From Lachnospiraceae bacterium (GTDB taxonomy: Bacteria; Bacillota; Clostridia; Lachnospirales; Lachnospiraceae), in NCBI GenBank assembly GCA_022797535.1, contig JAAWKU010000018.1, positions 1 to 35,578 on the forward strand: a DNA stretch of 35,578 nucleotides, given 5' to 3'. The position numbers and the translations under genes are program-made. Positions 27,599 through 35,578 of the stretch are shown here, piece after piece. Position 1 is the stretch's first letter; every line of letters starts with the position of its first letter. The notes under the pieces were generated by a model. It saw only the letters and a list, made by a program, of their open reading frames with translations. It did no database searches and was not told where the DNA came from.

Positions 27599-27622
27599 GT
27601 CACAGCAATGTGACCTTTTTTT
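27598..27622 (+). terminator. Terminator/attenuator between rpmH and rnpA
   Basis: GGTCAC (27598-27603), loop AGCAAT, GTGACC (27610-27615), then seven Ts (27616-27622). A textbook intrinsic terminator placed immediately after the rpmH stop, which would make rnpA expression lower than rpmH. Confidence 0.82.
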
Positions 27623-27695
27623 CTATGCAAACCTGAACGGTATTCCCGGCAAAACAGGCCCTATGGCCATCCATGTAGTATGGGGAAAACAGGTT

Positions 27696-28049
27696 ATGAG
27701 ATTTTCAGAATCGCTGAAAAAGAATACGCAGTTCCAATTTGTATATAGAAACGGTAAATCCTATGCGAATAAATATCTGATCATGTATGTTAAGGAAAAT
27801 GGCACGGATAGGAACCGGGTTGGAATCAGCGTCAGTAAAAAAGTTGGTAACAGTGTTGTAAGGCATCGTGTTACAAGACTGGTAAGAGAGAGTTACCGAT
27901 TACATGAGAACATATTCAATAGTGGTTTGGATATGGTAATCGTCGCAAGACCGGCTGTAGCTTCTGTAGGCTACCATGAAGTGGAAAGCGCCCTGTTGCA
28001 TCTGGCGAAACTTCATAAGCTGATCAAAGTCTATTTTTATTTTGATTAA
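27696..28049 (+). CDS. rnpA: Ribonuclease P protein component
   Basis: A 117-residue basic protein that helps the RNase P RNA bind and cleave precursor tRNA 5' leaders. The central helix [17 protein letters not shown] holds the RNR motif region, although the canonical Arg-Asn-Arg reads Arg56-His57-Arg58 and the usual Lys reads Thr60. ATG 27696 begins the normal [10 protein letters not shown]-terminus; an in-frame extension to 27567 overlaps rpmH and its terminator and is rejected. The Shine-Dalgarno is weak. Confidence 0.94.
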   Translation: MRFSESLKKNTQFQFVYRNGKSYANKYLIMYVKENGTDRNRVGISVSKKVGNSVVRHRVTRLVRESYRLHENIFNSGLDMVIVARPAVASVGYHEVESALLHLAKLHKLIKVYFYFD

Positions 28050-28057
28050 TATTGATT

Positions 28058-28270
28058 ATGATGAAAAAAATTATAATTGCACTGATACGGTTTTACCAGA
28101 AATATATCTCCCCCATGAAGCGCACCAAATGTCCCTATATTCCTACCTGTTCCCAATATGGACTTGAGGCGGTTCAAAAATATGGCGCTTTCAGGGGATC
28201 CCTTCTGGCGGCCTGGAGAATTCTGCGCTGTAATCCTTTCTCAAAGGGAGGTTATGATCCTGTGCCCTGA
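28058..28270 (+). CDS. yidD: Membrane protein insertion efficiency factor YidD
   Basis: A 70-residue protein of the YidD family, with an amphipathic N-terminus ([15 protein letters not shown]), the Cys-containing core [16 protein letters not shown] and [13 protein letters not shown] at the end. It associates with the inner face of the membrane and assists YidC-dependent insertion. The start is ambiguous: ATG at 28058 or 28061, with an upstream TTG at 28052; none has a good Shine-Dalgarno. It starts within ten bases of the rnpA stop, suggesting coupling. Confidence 0.92.
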   Translation: MMKKIIIALIRFYQKYISPMKRTKCPYIPTCSQYGLEAVQKYGAFRGSLLAAWRILRCNPFSKGGYDPVP

Positions 28271-28298
28271 AAGCGGAGAGCCGTTATACGGTGTGATG

Positions 28299-28316
28299 CC
28301 GCAGGATTTTCTGCGG
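28299..28316 (+). other. Hairpin between yidD and yidC
   Basis: CCGCAG, loop GATTTT, CTGCGG: a perfect six-pair stem ending about 20 bases before the yidC start, without a T-tract. It may separate or modulate yidC translation; role unknown. Confidence 0.4.
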
Positions 28317-28336
28317 TAACAGGAAAGGTGTAAGGA

Positions 28337-29656
28337 ATGAATGTTATTTTATTAACCAAGGACGATACCTTTATTATCGGATGGGTGGCCAGGCTGCTGG
28401 GCCTGATTATGGAAGGTATTTTTACCGTTATCGACTTTATTGGTATCCCTAACATTGGACTGGCTATTATTCTTTTTACGGTGGTAGTCAATCTGCTTAT
28501 GTTGCCTCTGACCATCAAACAGCAGAAATTTTCCAAGTTATCCAACAAGATGCAGCCTGAGATTCAGGCCATACAGGAAAAGTATAAGAATAAGAAAGAT
28601 AATGAGACCATGATGGCCCAGAATCAGGAGATTCAAGCTGTCTATGCCAAATATGGCGTGTCCGCATCCGGAAGCTGCGTACAGCTTTTGATTCAAATGC
28701 CCATTTTGCTGGCCCTGTACCGGGTGATCTATGCGATTCCCGCTTATGTGAGTAAAATCGGCAATACATTCCGGGTTCTGGCCGATCAGATCATGAGCAC
28801 GGATGCCGCAGGGTTTCTGAAAAGTTCGGAAGTCAGTACCATCAAGAATACCATGGCCATGTATGGCAAAAACATTCTGGATACAGGAGAAAACAGTATC
28901 AACAGCTTGATCGACGTGCTGAACAAATTGTCCAGCAGCGATATGGCTCTGGTCTCGGAACATTACAGCCTGGCTGAGCTTACCTATAACGGCCAGTTAA
29001 TTCTGAGCAATGACAGCACCAAGGGACTTCTGGATATCTACAACAATTTCCTTGGCCTGAATATTGCCAATTCTCCTCAGCATATCATTGCCAACGCTTA
29101 TCCTATGCAGGCCTGGGGACTGCTCATCGGCGCCGTGTTGATTCCGGTGCTGGCGGCTGTGACCCAGTTGATCAGTGTGAAGCTGATGCCTCAGCCGGAG
29201 AACAGGGGCAGTGATAATGGCATGGCATCTTCCATGAAGATGATGAACATGATTATGCCTGTCTTTTCCGCATGGTTTTGTTTTACACTGCCTTCCGGAC
29301 TGGGCCTGTACTGGATTGCCAGCGCCGTGGTGCGTACTATATTGATGATTATTATCAATAAGCGCCTGGACAAAATGAGTTTTGATGAGATTGTTAAGAA
29401 GAATTCTGTCAAGAGCGCTAAGAAGCTGGAGAAACTTCAGAAGCAGCAGGAGATGATGAACGCTTACGCCAGTATGAATACCAAGAATATAGCCAGCAGG
29501 GCCAATATGAATACTGGTGGAGAAAGCAGTTCTTCCTCCAAAAGCGTTCCGGATAAAAAGATACCCAATGTGGAATACAGCAGCAAGTCAAAGCCGGGCA
29601 GCATCGCCGCAAAAGCTAATATGGTAAAGGAATATAACGAGAAGAACAGCAAATAA
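28337..29656 (+). CDS. yidC: Membrane protein insertase YidC/Oxa1 family
   Basis: A 439-residue insertase, longer than the roughly 260-residue Bacillus SpoIIIJ. Helices: about 12-35, 40-60, 108-140, then a long extracytoplasmic segment (about 140-250) not present in Bacillus, then about 260-282, 305-325 and 330-345. The C-terminus is Lys/Ser-rich and cytoplasmic. The cytoplasmic hairpin is present (MQPEIQAIQEKYK). The groove Arg that precedes LLxLPL in SpoIIIJ appears as Asn52 (VVNLLMLPLTIKQ). AAGGA sits directly before ATG, with AAAGG further up. It is probably cotranscribed with yidD and jag. Confidence 0.93.
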   Translation: MNVILLTKDDTFIIGWVARLLGLIMEGIFTVIDFIGIPNIGLAIILFTVVVNLLMLPLTIKQQKFSKLSNKMQPEIQAIQEKYKNKKDNETMMAQNQEIQAVYAKYGVSASGSCVQLLIQMPILLALYRVIYAIPAYVSKIGNTFRVLADQIMSTDAAGFLKSSEVSTIKNTMAMYGKNILDTGENSINSLIDVLNKLSSSDMALVSEHYSLAELTYNGQLILSNDSTKGLLDIYNNFLGLNIANSPQHIIANAYPMQAWGLLIGAVLIPVLAAVTQLISVKLMPQPENRGSDNGMASSMKMMNMIMPVFSAWFCFTLPSGLGLYWIASAVVRTILMIIINKRLDKMSFDEIVKKNSVKSAKKLEKLQKQQEMMNAYASMNTKNIASRANMNTGGESSSSSKSVPDKKIPNVEYSSKSKPGSIAAKANMVKEYNEKNSK

Positions 29657-29674
29657 AAGCAGGGGGGAAAACAA

Positions 29675-30304
29675 ATGGAAACTATGGAAGTATCTGCCAA
29701 AACAGTAAATGACGCCATTATTGAAGCCTGCCAGAAATTTGGCGTGGCCAGTGACAGACTGGAATATGAAGTGATGGAAGAGGGATCTTCAGGATTTCTT
29801 GGAATCGGTGCAAAACCTGCGGTTATAAAAGCCTGGGTGAAATGTTCCCTGGAGGACGACGCAAAGAATTTTCTGAAGGATGTGTTTGCCGCCATGCATA
29901 TGGTTGTAGTGGTGGAGGCAAAATACAATGAAGATGAAAAATCCATGGATATCGAATTGAGCGGCGACGACATGGGCGTCCTGATCGGCAAGAGAGGACA
30001 GACTCTGGATTCCCTTCAGTATCTGGTCTCCCTGGTGGTGAATAAGAATGCGGAAGAATATATCCGGGTGAAGGTTGATACGGAAAATTACAGGGAGAGA
30101 AGAAAGGAAACTCTTGAGAATCTGGCGAAAAATATCGCTTACAAGGTGAAGAGAAACAAGAGACCTGTTTCCCTGGAGCCTATGAATCCCTATGAGAGAC
30201 GCATTATCCATTCCACCTTACAGAATGACAAATATGTGACAACTCACAGTGAAGGGGATGAACCTTTCAGAAGAGTAGTGGTTACATTAAAGCGCTATTC
30301 ATAA
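29675..30304 (+). CDS. jag: RNA-binding protein Jag (KhpB/EloR)
   Basis: A 209-residue protein: Jag-N domain (2-52, EVSAKTVNDAI and SSGFLGIGAKPAVI), KH domain with the GKRGQTLDSLQ loop (105-115), and R3H domain (about 145-207, NPYERRIIHS). It binds RNA with partner KhpA and influences cell elongation and division in streptococci. AGGGGGG lies upstream of ATG 29675. It is 18 bases after yidC, and a strong terminator follows. Confidence 0.95.
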   Translation: METMEVSAKTVNDAIIEACQKFGVASDRLEYEVMEEGSSGFLGIGAKPAVIKAWVKCSLEDDAKNFLKDVFAAMHMVVVVEAKYNEDEKSMDIELSGDDMGVLIGKRGQTLDSLQYLVSLVVNKNAEEYIRVKVDTENYRERRKETLENLAKNIAYKVKRNKRPVSLEPMNPYERRIIHSTLQNDKYVTTHSEGDEPFRRVVVTLKRYS

Positions 30305-30312
30305 GAGGCAGA

Positions 30313-30347
30313 AATACCGAATGTAGCGATACATTCGGTATTCTTTT
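30313..30347 (+). terminator. Intrinsic terminator after jag
   Basis: A perfect 13-pair stem (30313-30325 with 30330-30342), GCGA tetraloop, then CTTTT. It ends the rpmH-jag transcript. Confidence 0.9.
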
Positions 30348-30411
30348 CCATTTTCATCCTGTTTTTTATGGATGCGGCGGCCAAAATGTTTATTCAGGTA
30401 GGAGGTTTTGT

Positions 30412-31821
30412 ATGCATACGGATACGATAGCTGCCATTGCCACAGCTTTGTCCGAGTCAGGAATAGGGATTATTCGGGTGTCCGGTCCGGAAGCCATATC
30501 TTTGGTAGACCGTGTCTTTTATAATTCTGCCGGTGGGAGAAAATTATCCAGCAAATCTTCTCATACCGTTTCTCATGGATATATTGTGGATGGGGAAGAG
30601 GGGCAGGAATGGAAAGAGGGCATTCTGGATGAGGTGTTGGTGGTGTTGATGAAAGCCCCTCACAGTTATACCGGAGAGGATACGGTGGAAATCAACTGTC
30701 ATGGAGGGGTGCTTCTCTTACAGAAGGTATTGCAGCTGATACTCAGAACCGGCGCCAGATTGGCGGAGCCGGGAGAGTTTACCAAGAGGGCTTTCCTCAA
30801 TGGCAGAATGGATCTGTCCCAGGCGGAAGCTGTGATGGATGTGATTCATTCCCAGAGCGAGATGGCTTTGTCCTCTTCCATGGAGCAGCTTACTGGAAAA
30901 CTGGCTCAGGTGGTGCGGGATCTGAGGGAGCATATTCTCTATGAAATGGCATTTATTGAGTCCGCTCTGGATGACCCGGAACATATCAGCCTGGAGGGAT
31001 ACGAAGAAAGGCTGTCTTTGAAATGTGCCACTTTTTTGAAGAGAATCGAAGATTTGCTTGCATCCGCCCAGAATGGCAGATTGTTAAGAGAGGGCATCCG
31101 AACGGTGATCCTGGGAAGGCCTAATGCAGGAAAATCTTCTCTTCTCAATGCCATATTGGGGGAGGAGCGGGCTATAGTGACACAGGTGCCGGGCACTACA
31201 AGAGATATTCTCCAGGAGACTATCAGTCTCGGAGGCATTACTCTGCATATGGTTGACACTGCGGGCATCCGTTATACAGAGGATGTGGTGGAGCGGATTG
31301 GTGTGGACAAGGCCAGGGAATATGCGGAAAAAGCGGATTTGATTTTATTTGTGATAGACGGCAGTGAGCTGCCGGATGATCGGGAGAGGGATATTATTTC
31401 TTTTATTGGACAAAAGAATATGATTGTGGTAATTAATAAGACGGATTTAACTACCATAGTGTCCGAGGATCAGATACATGCTTTTTTTCCTGAAAGAGCA
31501 GATGTTCCTATTGTGAGGATTTCTGCCAACAGTGGTGTGGGGTTGGATTTGCTGGGAGAGGAGATTGAAAAACTCTTTTTTGACGGAGAGTTGAAAGGAA
31601 ACAGAGAAATCGTGATCACAAATATGCGGCATAAGGAGGCTTTGGAGGAAGCACGGAAAAGTCTTCTTATGGTGCGGCAGGGTTTGGAGGCCCGCATGCC
31701 GGAAGATTTTTACTCCATAGATTTGATGGGAGCTTATACGGCGCTTGGATCTATTGTGGGAGAGGAAGTGGGAGAGGATCTGGTACAGGAGATTTTCTCT
31801 AAATTCTGTATGGGAAAATAA
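30412..31821 (+). CDS. mnmE: tRNA modification GTPase MnmE
   Basis: A 469-residue GTPase. The N-terminal folate-binding dimerisation domain spans about 1-120, with a helical domain around the GTPase. The G domain has G1 GRPNAGKS (235-242), G3 DTAG and G4 NKTD, and the C-terminal Cys motif is Cys466-Met-Gly-Lys. With MnmG it builds the 5-carboxymethylaminomethyl group on wobble uridines of several tRNAs. TAGGAGG lies seven bases upstream of ATG. Its partner mnmG follows after a 107-base gap containing three hairpins. Confidence 0.97.
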   Translation: MHTDTIAAIATALSESGIGIIRVSGPEAISLVDRVFYNSAGGRKLSSKSSHTVSHGYIVDGEEGQEWKEGILDEVLVVLMKAPHSYTGEDTVEINCHGGVLLLQKVLQLILRTGARLAEPGEFTKRAFLNGRMDLSQAEAVMDVIHSQSEMALSSSMEQLTGKLAQVVRDLREHILYEMAFIESALDDPEHISLEGYEERLSLKCATFLKRIEDLLASAQNGRLLREGIRTVILGRPNAGKSSLLNAILGEERAIVTQVPGTTRDILQETISLGGITLHMVDTAGIRYTEDVVERIGVDKAREYAEKADLILFVIDGSELPDDRERDIISFIGQKNMIVVINKTDLTTIVSEDQIHAFFPERADVPIVRISANSGVGLDLLGEEIEKLFFDGELKGNREIVITNMRHKEALEEARKSLLMVRQGLEARMPEDFYSIDLMGAYTALGSIVGEEVGEDLVQEIFSKFCMGK

Positions 31822-31822
31822 G

Positions 31823-31878
31823 TATGAAACTTCGTTTCATATACTGATTTGTGCAGTATCGCAAGCATGGCTTGCGAT
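31823..31878 (+). repeat. Three consecutive hairpins between mnmE and mnmG
   Basis: HP1: TATGAAAC/GTTTCATA (31823-31841, loop TTC). HP2: ATACTG/CAGTAT (31841-31859, loop of seven). HP3: ATCGCAAGC/GCTTGCGAT (31858-31878, loop ATG). All stems are perfect and adjacent stems share one or two bases. No T-tract follows, so this is not a plain terminator. It could be an mRNA-stabilising or processing element or a dispersed palindromic repeat. Confidence 0.65.
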
Positions 31879-31928
31879 ATGCATATTGAGGAAAGATTAC
31901 AGTAGGATTTATAGGATGAGGCGTGAAG

Positions 31929-33836
31929 ATGGGTATGGTTTCGAATATCAGAGAAAAAGTGGATGTGTGTGTGGTGGGCGCGGGACATGCGGGTTGTGAG
32001 GCGGCTTTAGCCTGTGCCAGGCTTGGCCTGGAGACAGTGATTTTTACAGTCAGTGTGGACAGTATTGCATTAATGCCCTGTAATCCCAATATTGGCGGTT
32101 CTTCCAAGGGACATTTGGTGAGGGAAGTGGATGCGCTGGGAGGTGAGATGGGTAAGGTTATCGACAGCACATTTATACAGTCTAAGATGCTGAATGTTTC
32201 CAAGGGTCCTGCCGTTCATTCCCTGCGGGCTCAGGCAGATAAGGCGGAATATACCAGGCAGATGCGCAATGTGTTGGAAAATCAGGAACATCTTACCATC
32301 AAGCAGGCAGAAGTATGTGAACTTCTTTGGAAACAGGAGGAAGATAAGAAAGTAGTGACGGGGGTAAAGACTTTTACCGGCGCTGTCTATGAATGCGGCG
32401 CTGTGATTCTTTGCACCGGCACCTATTTGAAAGCCAGATGCCTCTGTGGAGAATCTATTACTTACACAGGTCCCAATGGGTTGCAGGCCGCCAATTATCT
32501 GACAGATTCCCTGAAAGAAATGGGTATAGAGCTACGCCGATTTAAAACGGGTACTCCTGCCAGAATGGATGGAAGAAGTATAGATTATACTAAGATGGAA
32601 GAACAGCTGGGAGATCCTGTAGTAGTGCCCTTTTCTTTTTCCACAGATCCGGAATCGGTGCAGAAACCACAGGTTTCCTGCTGGCTTACCTATACCAATG
32701 AACAGACTCATGAGATTATCAGGGGAAATCTGGACAGATCTCCTATTTATGCGGGGATAATAGAGGGTACAGGTCCCAGGTATTGCCCTTCCATCGAGGA
32801 TAAAGTGGTTAAGTTTGCAGACAAGGACAGGCATCAGGTATTTATAGAACCGGAAGGATTACATACCAATGAAATGTATGTAGGAGGCATGTCCTCTTCT
32901 CTGCCGGAAGATGTGCAGCTTGCTATGTATCGAACTGTTCCCGGACTGGAACATTGTAAAATCGTGCGAAATGCCTATGCCATAGAATATGACTGTATCA
33001 GCGCCAGACAGTTGTATCCCACTTTGGAGTTTAAGGAAGTCAAAGGCTTGTTCAGCGGCGGCCAGTTTAATGGAAGCAGCGGATACGAGGAAGCGGCGGC
33101 TCAGGGCCTGGTGGCAGGAATCAATGCCGCCATGTCTCTGATGGGCAGGGAGCCTTTAATTTTGGATCGGTCTGAGAGTTATATTGGCGTATTGATTGAC
33201 GATCTGGTGACCAAGGATAATCGGGAACCCTATCGAATGATGACTTCCCGGGCGGAATACAGATTGTTGCTCCGTCAGGATAATGCGGATCTGCGCCTTG
33301 GAAAGAAAGGATACGAGGTGGGTCTGGTGTCTGGGGAACAATATGATAGATTACTTATGAAAGAACAAATGATTCAGCAGGAAATATGCCGCTTAAAATC
33401 CAGTATTATGGGTGCAAATCAGAAAATGCAGGAATTCCTGCAGGCTCATGGCAGCAGTTCCTTAAAAACGGCGGTTTCTTTGGCAGAATTGATTTGCAGG
33501 CCGGAATTAGACTATCAGATCTTGTCGGAAATTGACCTGGAAAGAAAACCCCTTCCGAGGGATGTAATTGAGCAGGTGGAAATTGAGATCAAATATGAAG
33601 GCTATATCCAGCGGCAGATGCGGCAGGTGGAGCAGTATAAAAAGATGGAGAAAAAGAAGATTCCTCAGGATCTGGATTATGATGATATTTCATCTTTAAG
33701 ACTGGAGGCCAGACAGAAGCTGAAGGAATTTCGCCCCATATCCCTTGGACAGGCTTCCCGGATTTCTGGAGTATCTCCTGCGGACATTTCGGTATTGCTG
33801 ATTTATCTGGAGCACAGGATCCGTGAAAATAAGTAA
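31929..33836 (+). CDS. mnmG: tRNA uridine-5-carboxymethylaminomethyl(34) synthesis protein MnmG
   Basis: A 635-residue FAD enzyme, the partner of MnmE. The FAD-binding GAGHAG lies at 17-22 and the GidA signature block [21 protein letters not shown] at about 47-67. Other conserved blocks are [16 protein letters not shown] and [16 protein letters not shown], and a C-terminal helical domain contacts MnmE and tRNA. Start choice: ATG 31929 has GAGG seven bases upstream; a GTG at 31923 and an ATG at 31935 are alternatives differing by two residues. Confidence 0.96.
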   Translation: MGMVSNIREKVDVCVVGAGHAGCEAALACARLGLETVIFTVSVDSIALMPCNPNIGGSSKGHLVREVDALGGEMGKVIDSTFIQSKMLNVSKGPAVHSLRAQADKAEYTRQMRNVLENQEHLTIKQAEVCELLWKQEEDKKVVTGVKTFTGAVYECGAVILCTGTYLKARCLCGESITYTGPNGLQAANYLTDSLKEMGIELRRFKTGTPARMDGRSIDYTKMEEQLGDPVVVPFSFSTDPESVQKPQVSCWLTYTNEQTHEIIRGNLDRSPIYAGIIEGTGPRYCPSIEDKVVKFADKDRHQVFIEPEGLHTNEMYVGGMSSSLPEDVQLAMYRTVPGLEHCKIVRNAYAIEYDCISARQLYPTLEFKEVKGLFSGGQFNGSSGYEEAAAQGLVAGINAAMSLMGREPLILDRSESYIGVLIDDLVTKDNREPYRMMTSRAEYRLLLRQDNADLRLGKKGYEVGLVSGEQYDRLLMKEQMIQQEICRLKSSIMGANQKMQEFLQAHGSSSLKTAVSLAELICRPELDYQILSEIDLERKPLPRDVIEQVEIEIKYEGYIQRQMRQVEQYKKMEKKKIPQDLDYDDISSLRLEARQKLKEFRPISLGQASRISGVSPADISVLLIYLEHRIRENK

Positions 33837-33880
33837 GGCAAAGGATAGAATGACAGGTATTTTAATATCAGGAGGATTCT

Positions 33881-34606
33881 ATGAGCGTATATGATACAAG
33901 TCAGTTTAGAAGAGATTTACAGTCAATACAGGTACAGTTGACAGATCAACAGATTGATCAATTTGTCCGATATTTTGAAATGTTGGTGGAATGGAATGGC
34001 TTTATGAATCTGACCGGTATAACGGATTACGAAGAGGTGATGAAGAAACATTTTATTGACAGTCTTTCTTTGACAAAGATATTTGATACTTCCAGGGAAT
34101 GTCGTGTGATTGATGTAGGTACTGGTGCGGGTTTTCCGGGACTGGCTCTTAAGATAGCCTTTCCATGGATGGAAATGACTCTCCTTGACAGTCTCAATAA
34201 GCGTATTCAGTTTTTAAATGCAGTAATTAATGAATTGGGTTTGAATGGCGTACATACTTTACATGGCCGGGCGGAGGATTATGCCAAACCGGGTCAGATC
34301 AGGGAACAATATGATCTCTGCGTATCCCGTGCTGTGGCCCATTTGGCAAGTCTGTGTGAATATTGCCTGCCATTTGTCAAGGTAGGAGGATGCTTTGTTT
34401 CTTATAAATCGGAAAAAGTCAGTGAAGAGTTGGAAATATCAAAAAATGCAATTTTTCTGTTGGGTGGAAAAATGAATAAAGCGGAAGAATTTACATTACC
34501 GGACAGTGATATTTACCGCAGCCTGATATGTATTGAAAAGGTGCAGCCTACTTCTAAAAAGTATCCCAGAAAGGCAGGAGTGCCTATAAGGCAACCTATA
34601 AAATAA
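33881..34606 (+). CDS. rsmG: 16S rRNA (guanine(527)-N7)-methyltransferase RsmG
   Basis: A 241-residue SAM-dependent methyltransferase of normal length, making m7G527 in the 530 loop of 16S rRNA. The SAM motif is VIDVGTGAGFPG (76-87); other conserved parts are EWNGFMNLTGI (37-47) and VSRAVAHLASL. Loss of RsmG gives low-level streptomycin resistance in other bacteria. AGGAGG lies five bases upstream of ATG. It follows mnmG after 44 bases. Confidence 0.96.
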   Translation: MSVYDTSQFRRDLQSIQVQLTDQQIDQFVRYFEMLVEWNGFMNLTGITDYEEVMKKHFIDSLSLTKIFDTSRECRVIDVGTGAGFPGLALKIAFPWMEMTLLDSLNKRIQFLNAVINELGLNGVHTLHGRAEDYAKPGQIREQYDLCVSRAVAHLASLCEYCLPFVKVGGCFVSYKSEKVSEELEISKNAIFLLGGKMNKAEEFTLPDSDIYRSLICIEKVQPTSKKYPRKAGVPIRQPIK

Positions 34607-34640
34607 AACTAAAATTTGTATTAAAACTCTTTTCTTTGTA

Positions 34641-34669
34641 TTGAAAATAGTATATGATAGATATACGAT
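34641..34669 (+). promoter_or_regulatory. Probable promoter of the right-edge two-component pair
   Basis: TTGAAA (34641-34646), 17 bases, TACGAT (34664-34669). The predicted transcript start is near 34676, which nearly coincides with the first in-frame ATG (34677) and would favour the ATG at 34689. Confidence 0.5.
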
Positions 34670-34676
34670 ATTTTGA

Positions 34677-35384
34677 ATGGTGCATGTGATGGGTGAAAAA
34701 GGTAAATCTAATATTTATAAGTCAGATGATAATATTAATTCTATATATTCTATAAATAACCTCAGTATCTTGAATATACAAGAGGAAGAACGTCAGCGTA
34801 TTGCCATGGAGTTACATGACACTTCTTTGCAGACCCTGGCTCATGTGATACACCAAGTAGATTTGGCCGGTATCTATATGGATCAAGATATAGTGAAATC
34901 TAAATTGGAATTAGCAGAGGTTAAGCAAAATATCAAAAAAGTAATTGAGGATATCAGAAATACCATCTTTGATCTTCGGCCTATGTCTTTTGATGATTTG
35001 GGTATTGAGGAAACCATACAGAGGTATATTCAATATGTAAATAAAGACCAAGCCTTTCAGATCCATACTGAGATCGGCAATATAGATACTACATATTATA
35101 TTATTATGGCGAATATATACCGAATTATTCAGGAATGTATCTCTAATGCAATTAAACATTCTGATGGAGATGAAATTAATTTTGAATGTTATTCTGAAAA
35201 TAAGGTATGCTATATCAAAATAGAGGACAATGGAAAGGGATTTGTAGACGGGCAACAGGATAGTCAAAAACATTTTGGTTTGTCAGTAGTTAAAGAGAGA
35301 GTTATGTTATTAGGAGGAGAAATTCATATATCTTCTGAAATAAATAAGGGAACAAAAATTTCTATTGTAATTCCACTTAAGTGA
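34677..35384 (+). CDS. Soluble sensor histidine kinase, NarL-type partner (HisKA_3)
   Basis: A 235-residue kinase (231 if it starts at ATG 34689). The HisKA_3 phospho-acceptor is in ERQRIAMELHDTSLQTL (His47 from the first ATG). The ATPase domain has N box ECISNAIKHS, G1 EDNGKGF and G2 FGLSVVKERV. There is no membrane helix and only about 33 Asn/Ser-rich residues before the DHp domain, so no sensor domain is recognised. The class resembles the catalytic halves of DegS/LiaS-type kinases. It is AT-richer than its neighbours. The response regulator starts 27 bases after its stop, so the two form a pair. Confidence 0.9.
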   Translation: MVHVMGEKGKSNIYKSDDNINSIYSINNLSILNIQEEERQRIAMELHDTSLQTLAHVIHQVDLAGIYMDQDIVKSKLELAEVKQNIKKVIEDIRNTIFDLRPMSFDDLGIEETIQRYIQYVNKDQAFQIHTEIGNIDTTYYIIMANIYRIIQECISNAIKHSDGDEINFECYSENKVCYIKIEDNGKGFVDGQQDSQKHFGLSVVKERVMLLGGEIHISSEINKGTKISIVIPLK

Positions 35385-35411
35385 TTCAGGGTACGACACG
35401 GAGGTATAGTT

Positions 35412-35578
35412 ATGAGCATAAGGGTTATGTTGGCTGATGACCATATCTTGATGAGAGAAGGCATCAGACAATTACTGGAATGTGACAATTTAATTGAGAT
35501 AGTTGGTGAAGTAAGCAATGGAGAGCAGTGTCTGGAAATGATTAATAAGGTAAAGCCCCAGGTACTGCTGTTGGATAT
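35412..35578 (+). CDS. NarL/LuxR-family response regulator, 5' part only
   Basis: The first 55 codons of a receiver domain, cut by the window edge. MSIRVMLADDHILMREGIR shows the acidic pair Asp9-Asp10 followed by His, typical of NarL/DegU-type regulators, and the last complete codon is Asp55, the predicted phospho-acceptor in VLLLD. GGAGG lies eight bases upstream of ATG. The output domain is not in the window; a LuxR-type helix-turn-helix is expected from the kinase class. Confidence 0.88.
   Translation, partial: MSIRVMLADDHILMREGIRQLLECDNLIEIVGEVSNGEQCLEMINKVKPQVLLLD

Noticed and set aside
27567-27695. Longer N-terminus for RnpA
   Set aside because: It overlaps the rpmH reading frame and the terminator after it; the family N-terminus begins at MRFSESLKK.

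Overview
The window is a chromosomal replication-origin region from a Gram-positive anaerobe of the Clostridia, most likely a Lachnospiraceae-type (Clostridium cluster XIVa) gut bacterium. The assignment rests on gene order (gyrA-gyrB-recF-S4 protein-dnaN-dnaA, oriC, rpmH-rnpA-yidD-yidC-jag-mnmE-mnmG-rsmG), on Firmicutes-type proteins (YhaM, MutS2, CPA2 antiporter, ECF S component), on strong AGGAGG-type ribosome binding sites and on roughly balanced base composition. The genus is an inference. No tRNA, rRNA, CRISPR array, insertion sequence or prophage was seen.

Layout, left arm (1-26962, mostly minus strand, transcribed away from oriC). 1-5.9 kb is accessory: a PnuC-type transporter, a TfoX C-terminal-domain protein, a coiled-coil protein, a small membrane protein, an FRG-domain protein on the plus strand, peroxide-stress YaaA coupled to a Bcp peroxiredoxin, and a GNAT acetyltransferase. 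5.9-9.7 kb is a likely minus-strand operon: an HtrA-like membrane protein whose catalytic triad looks lost, the exonuclease YhaM, RlmD and the GNAT gene. 9.9-14.4 kb runs against the fork: mutS2 with an OmpR-type response regulator and its histidine kinase. 14.4-15.8 kb holds a cobalamin riboswitch controlling a membrane-anchored DUF4430 protein and an ECF S component, a compact candidate vitamin B12 uptake module. Next come an unrecognised nuclease-like protein, a cation/proton antiporter, and the replication block gyrA, gyrB, recF, S4 protein, dnaN, dnaA.

The origin (26963-27463) has seven DnaA boxes and an AT-rich stretch. Further box-like sites lie in the dnaA-dnaN gap, suggesting a bipartite origin as in Bacillus subtilis.

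Right arm (27464-35578, all plus strand): rpmH (44 aa), rnpA, yidD, yidC and jag, then a strong terminator, then mnmE, mnmG and rsmG. The window ends in an AT-richer two-component pair: a soluble HisKA_3-type kinase without a recognisable sensor domain, and a response regulator cut by the window edge at its predicted phospho-acceptor Asp.

Most of the window is core replication, translation and membrane-insertion machinery. The points most worth following up are the riboswitch/DUF4430/ECF module, the pseudo-HtrA protein, the nuclease-like orphan, the GyrB insertion, the YidC groove substitution, and several unexplained hairpins and palindromes.
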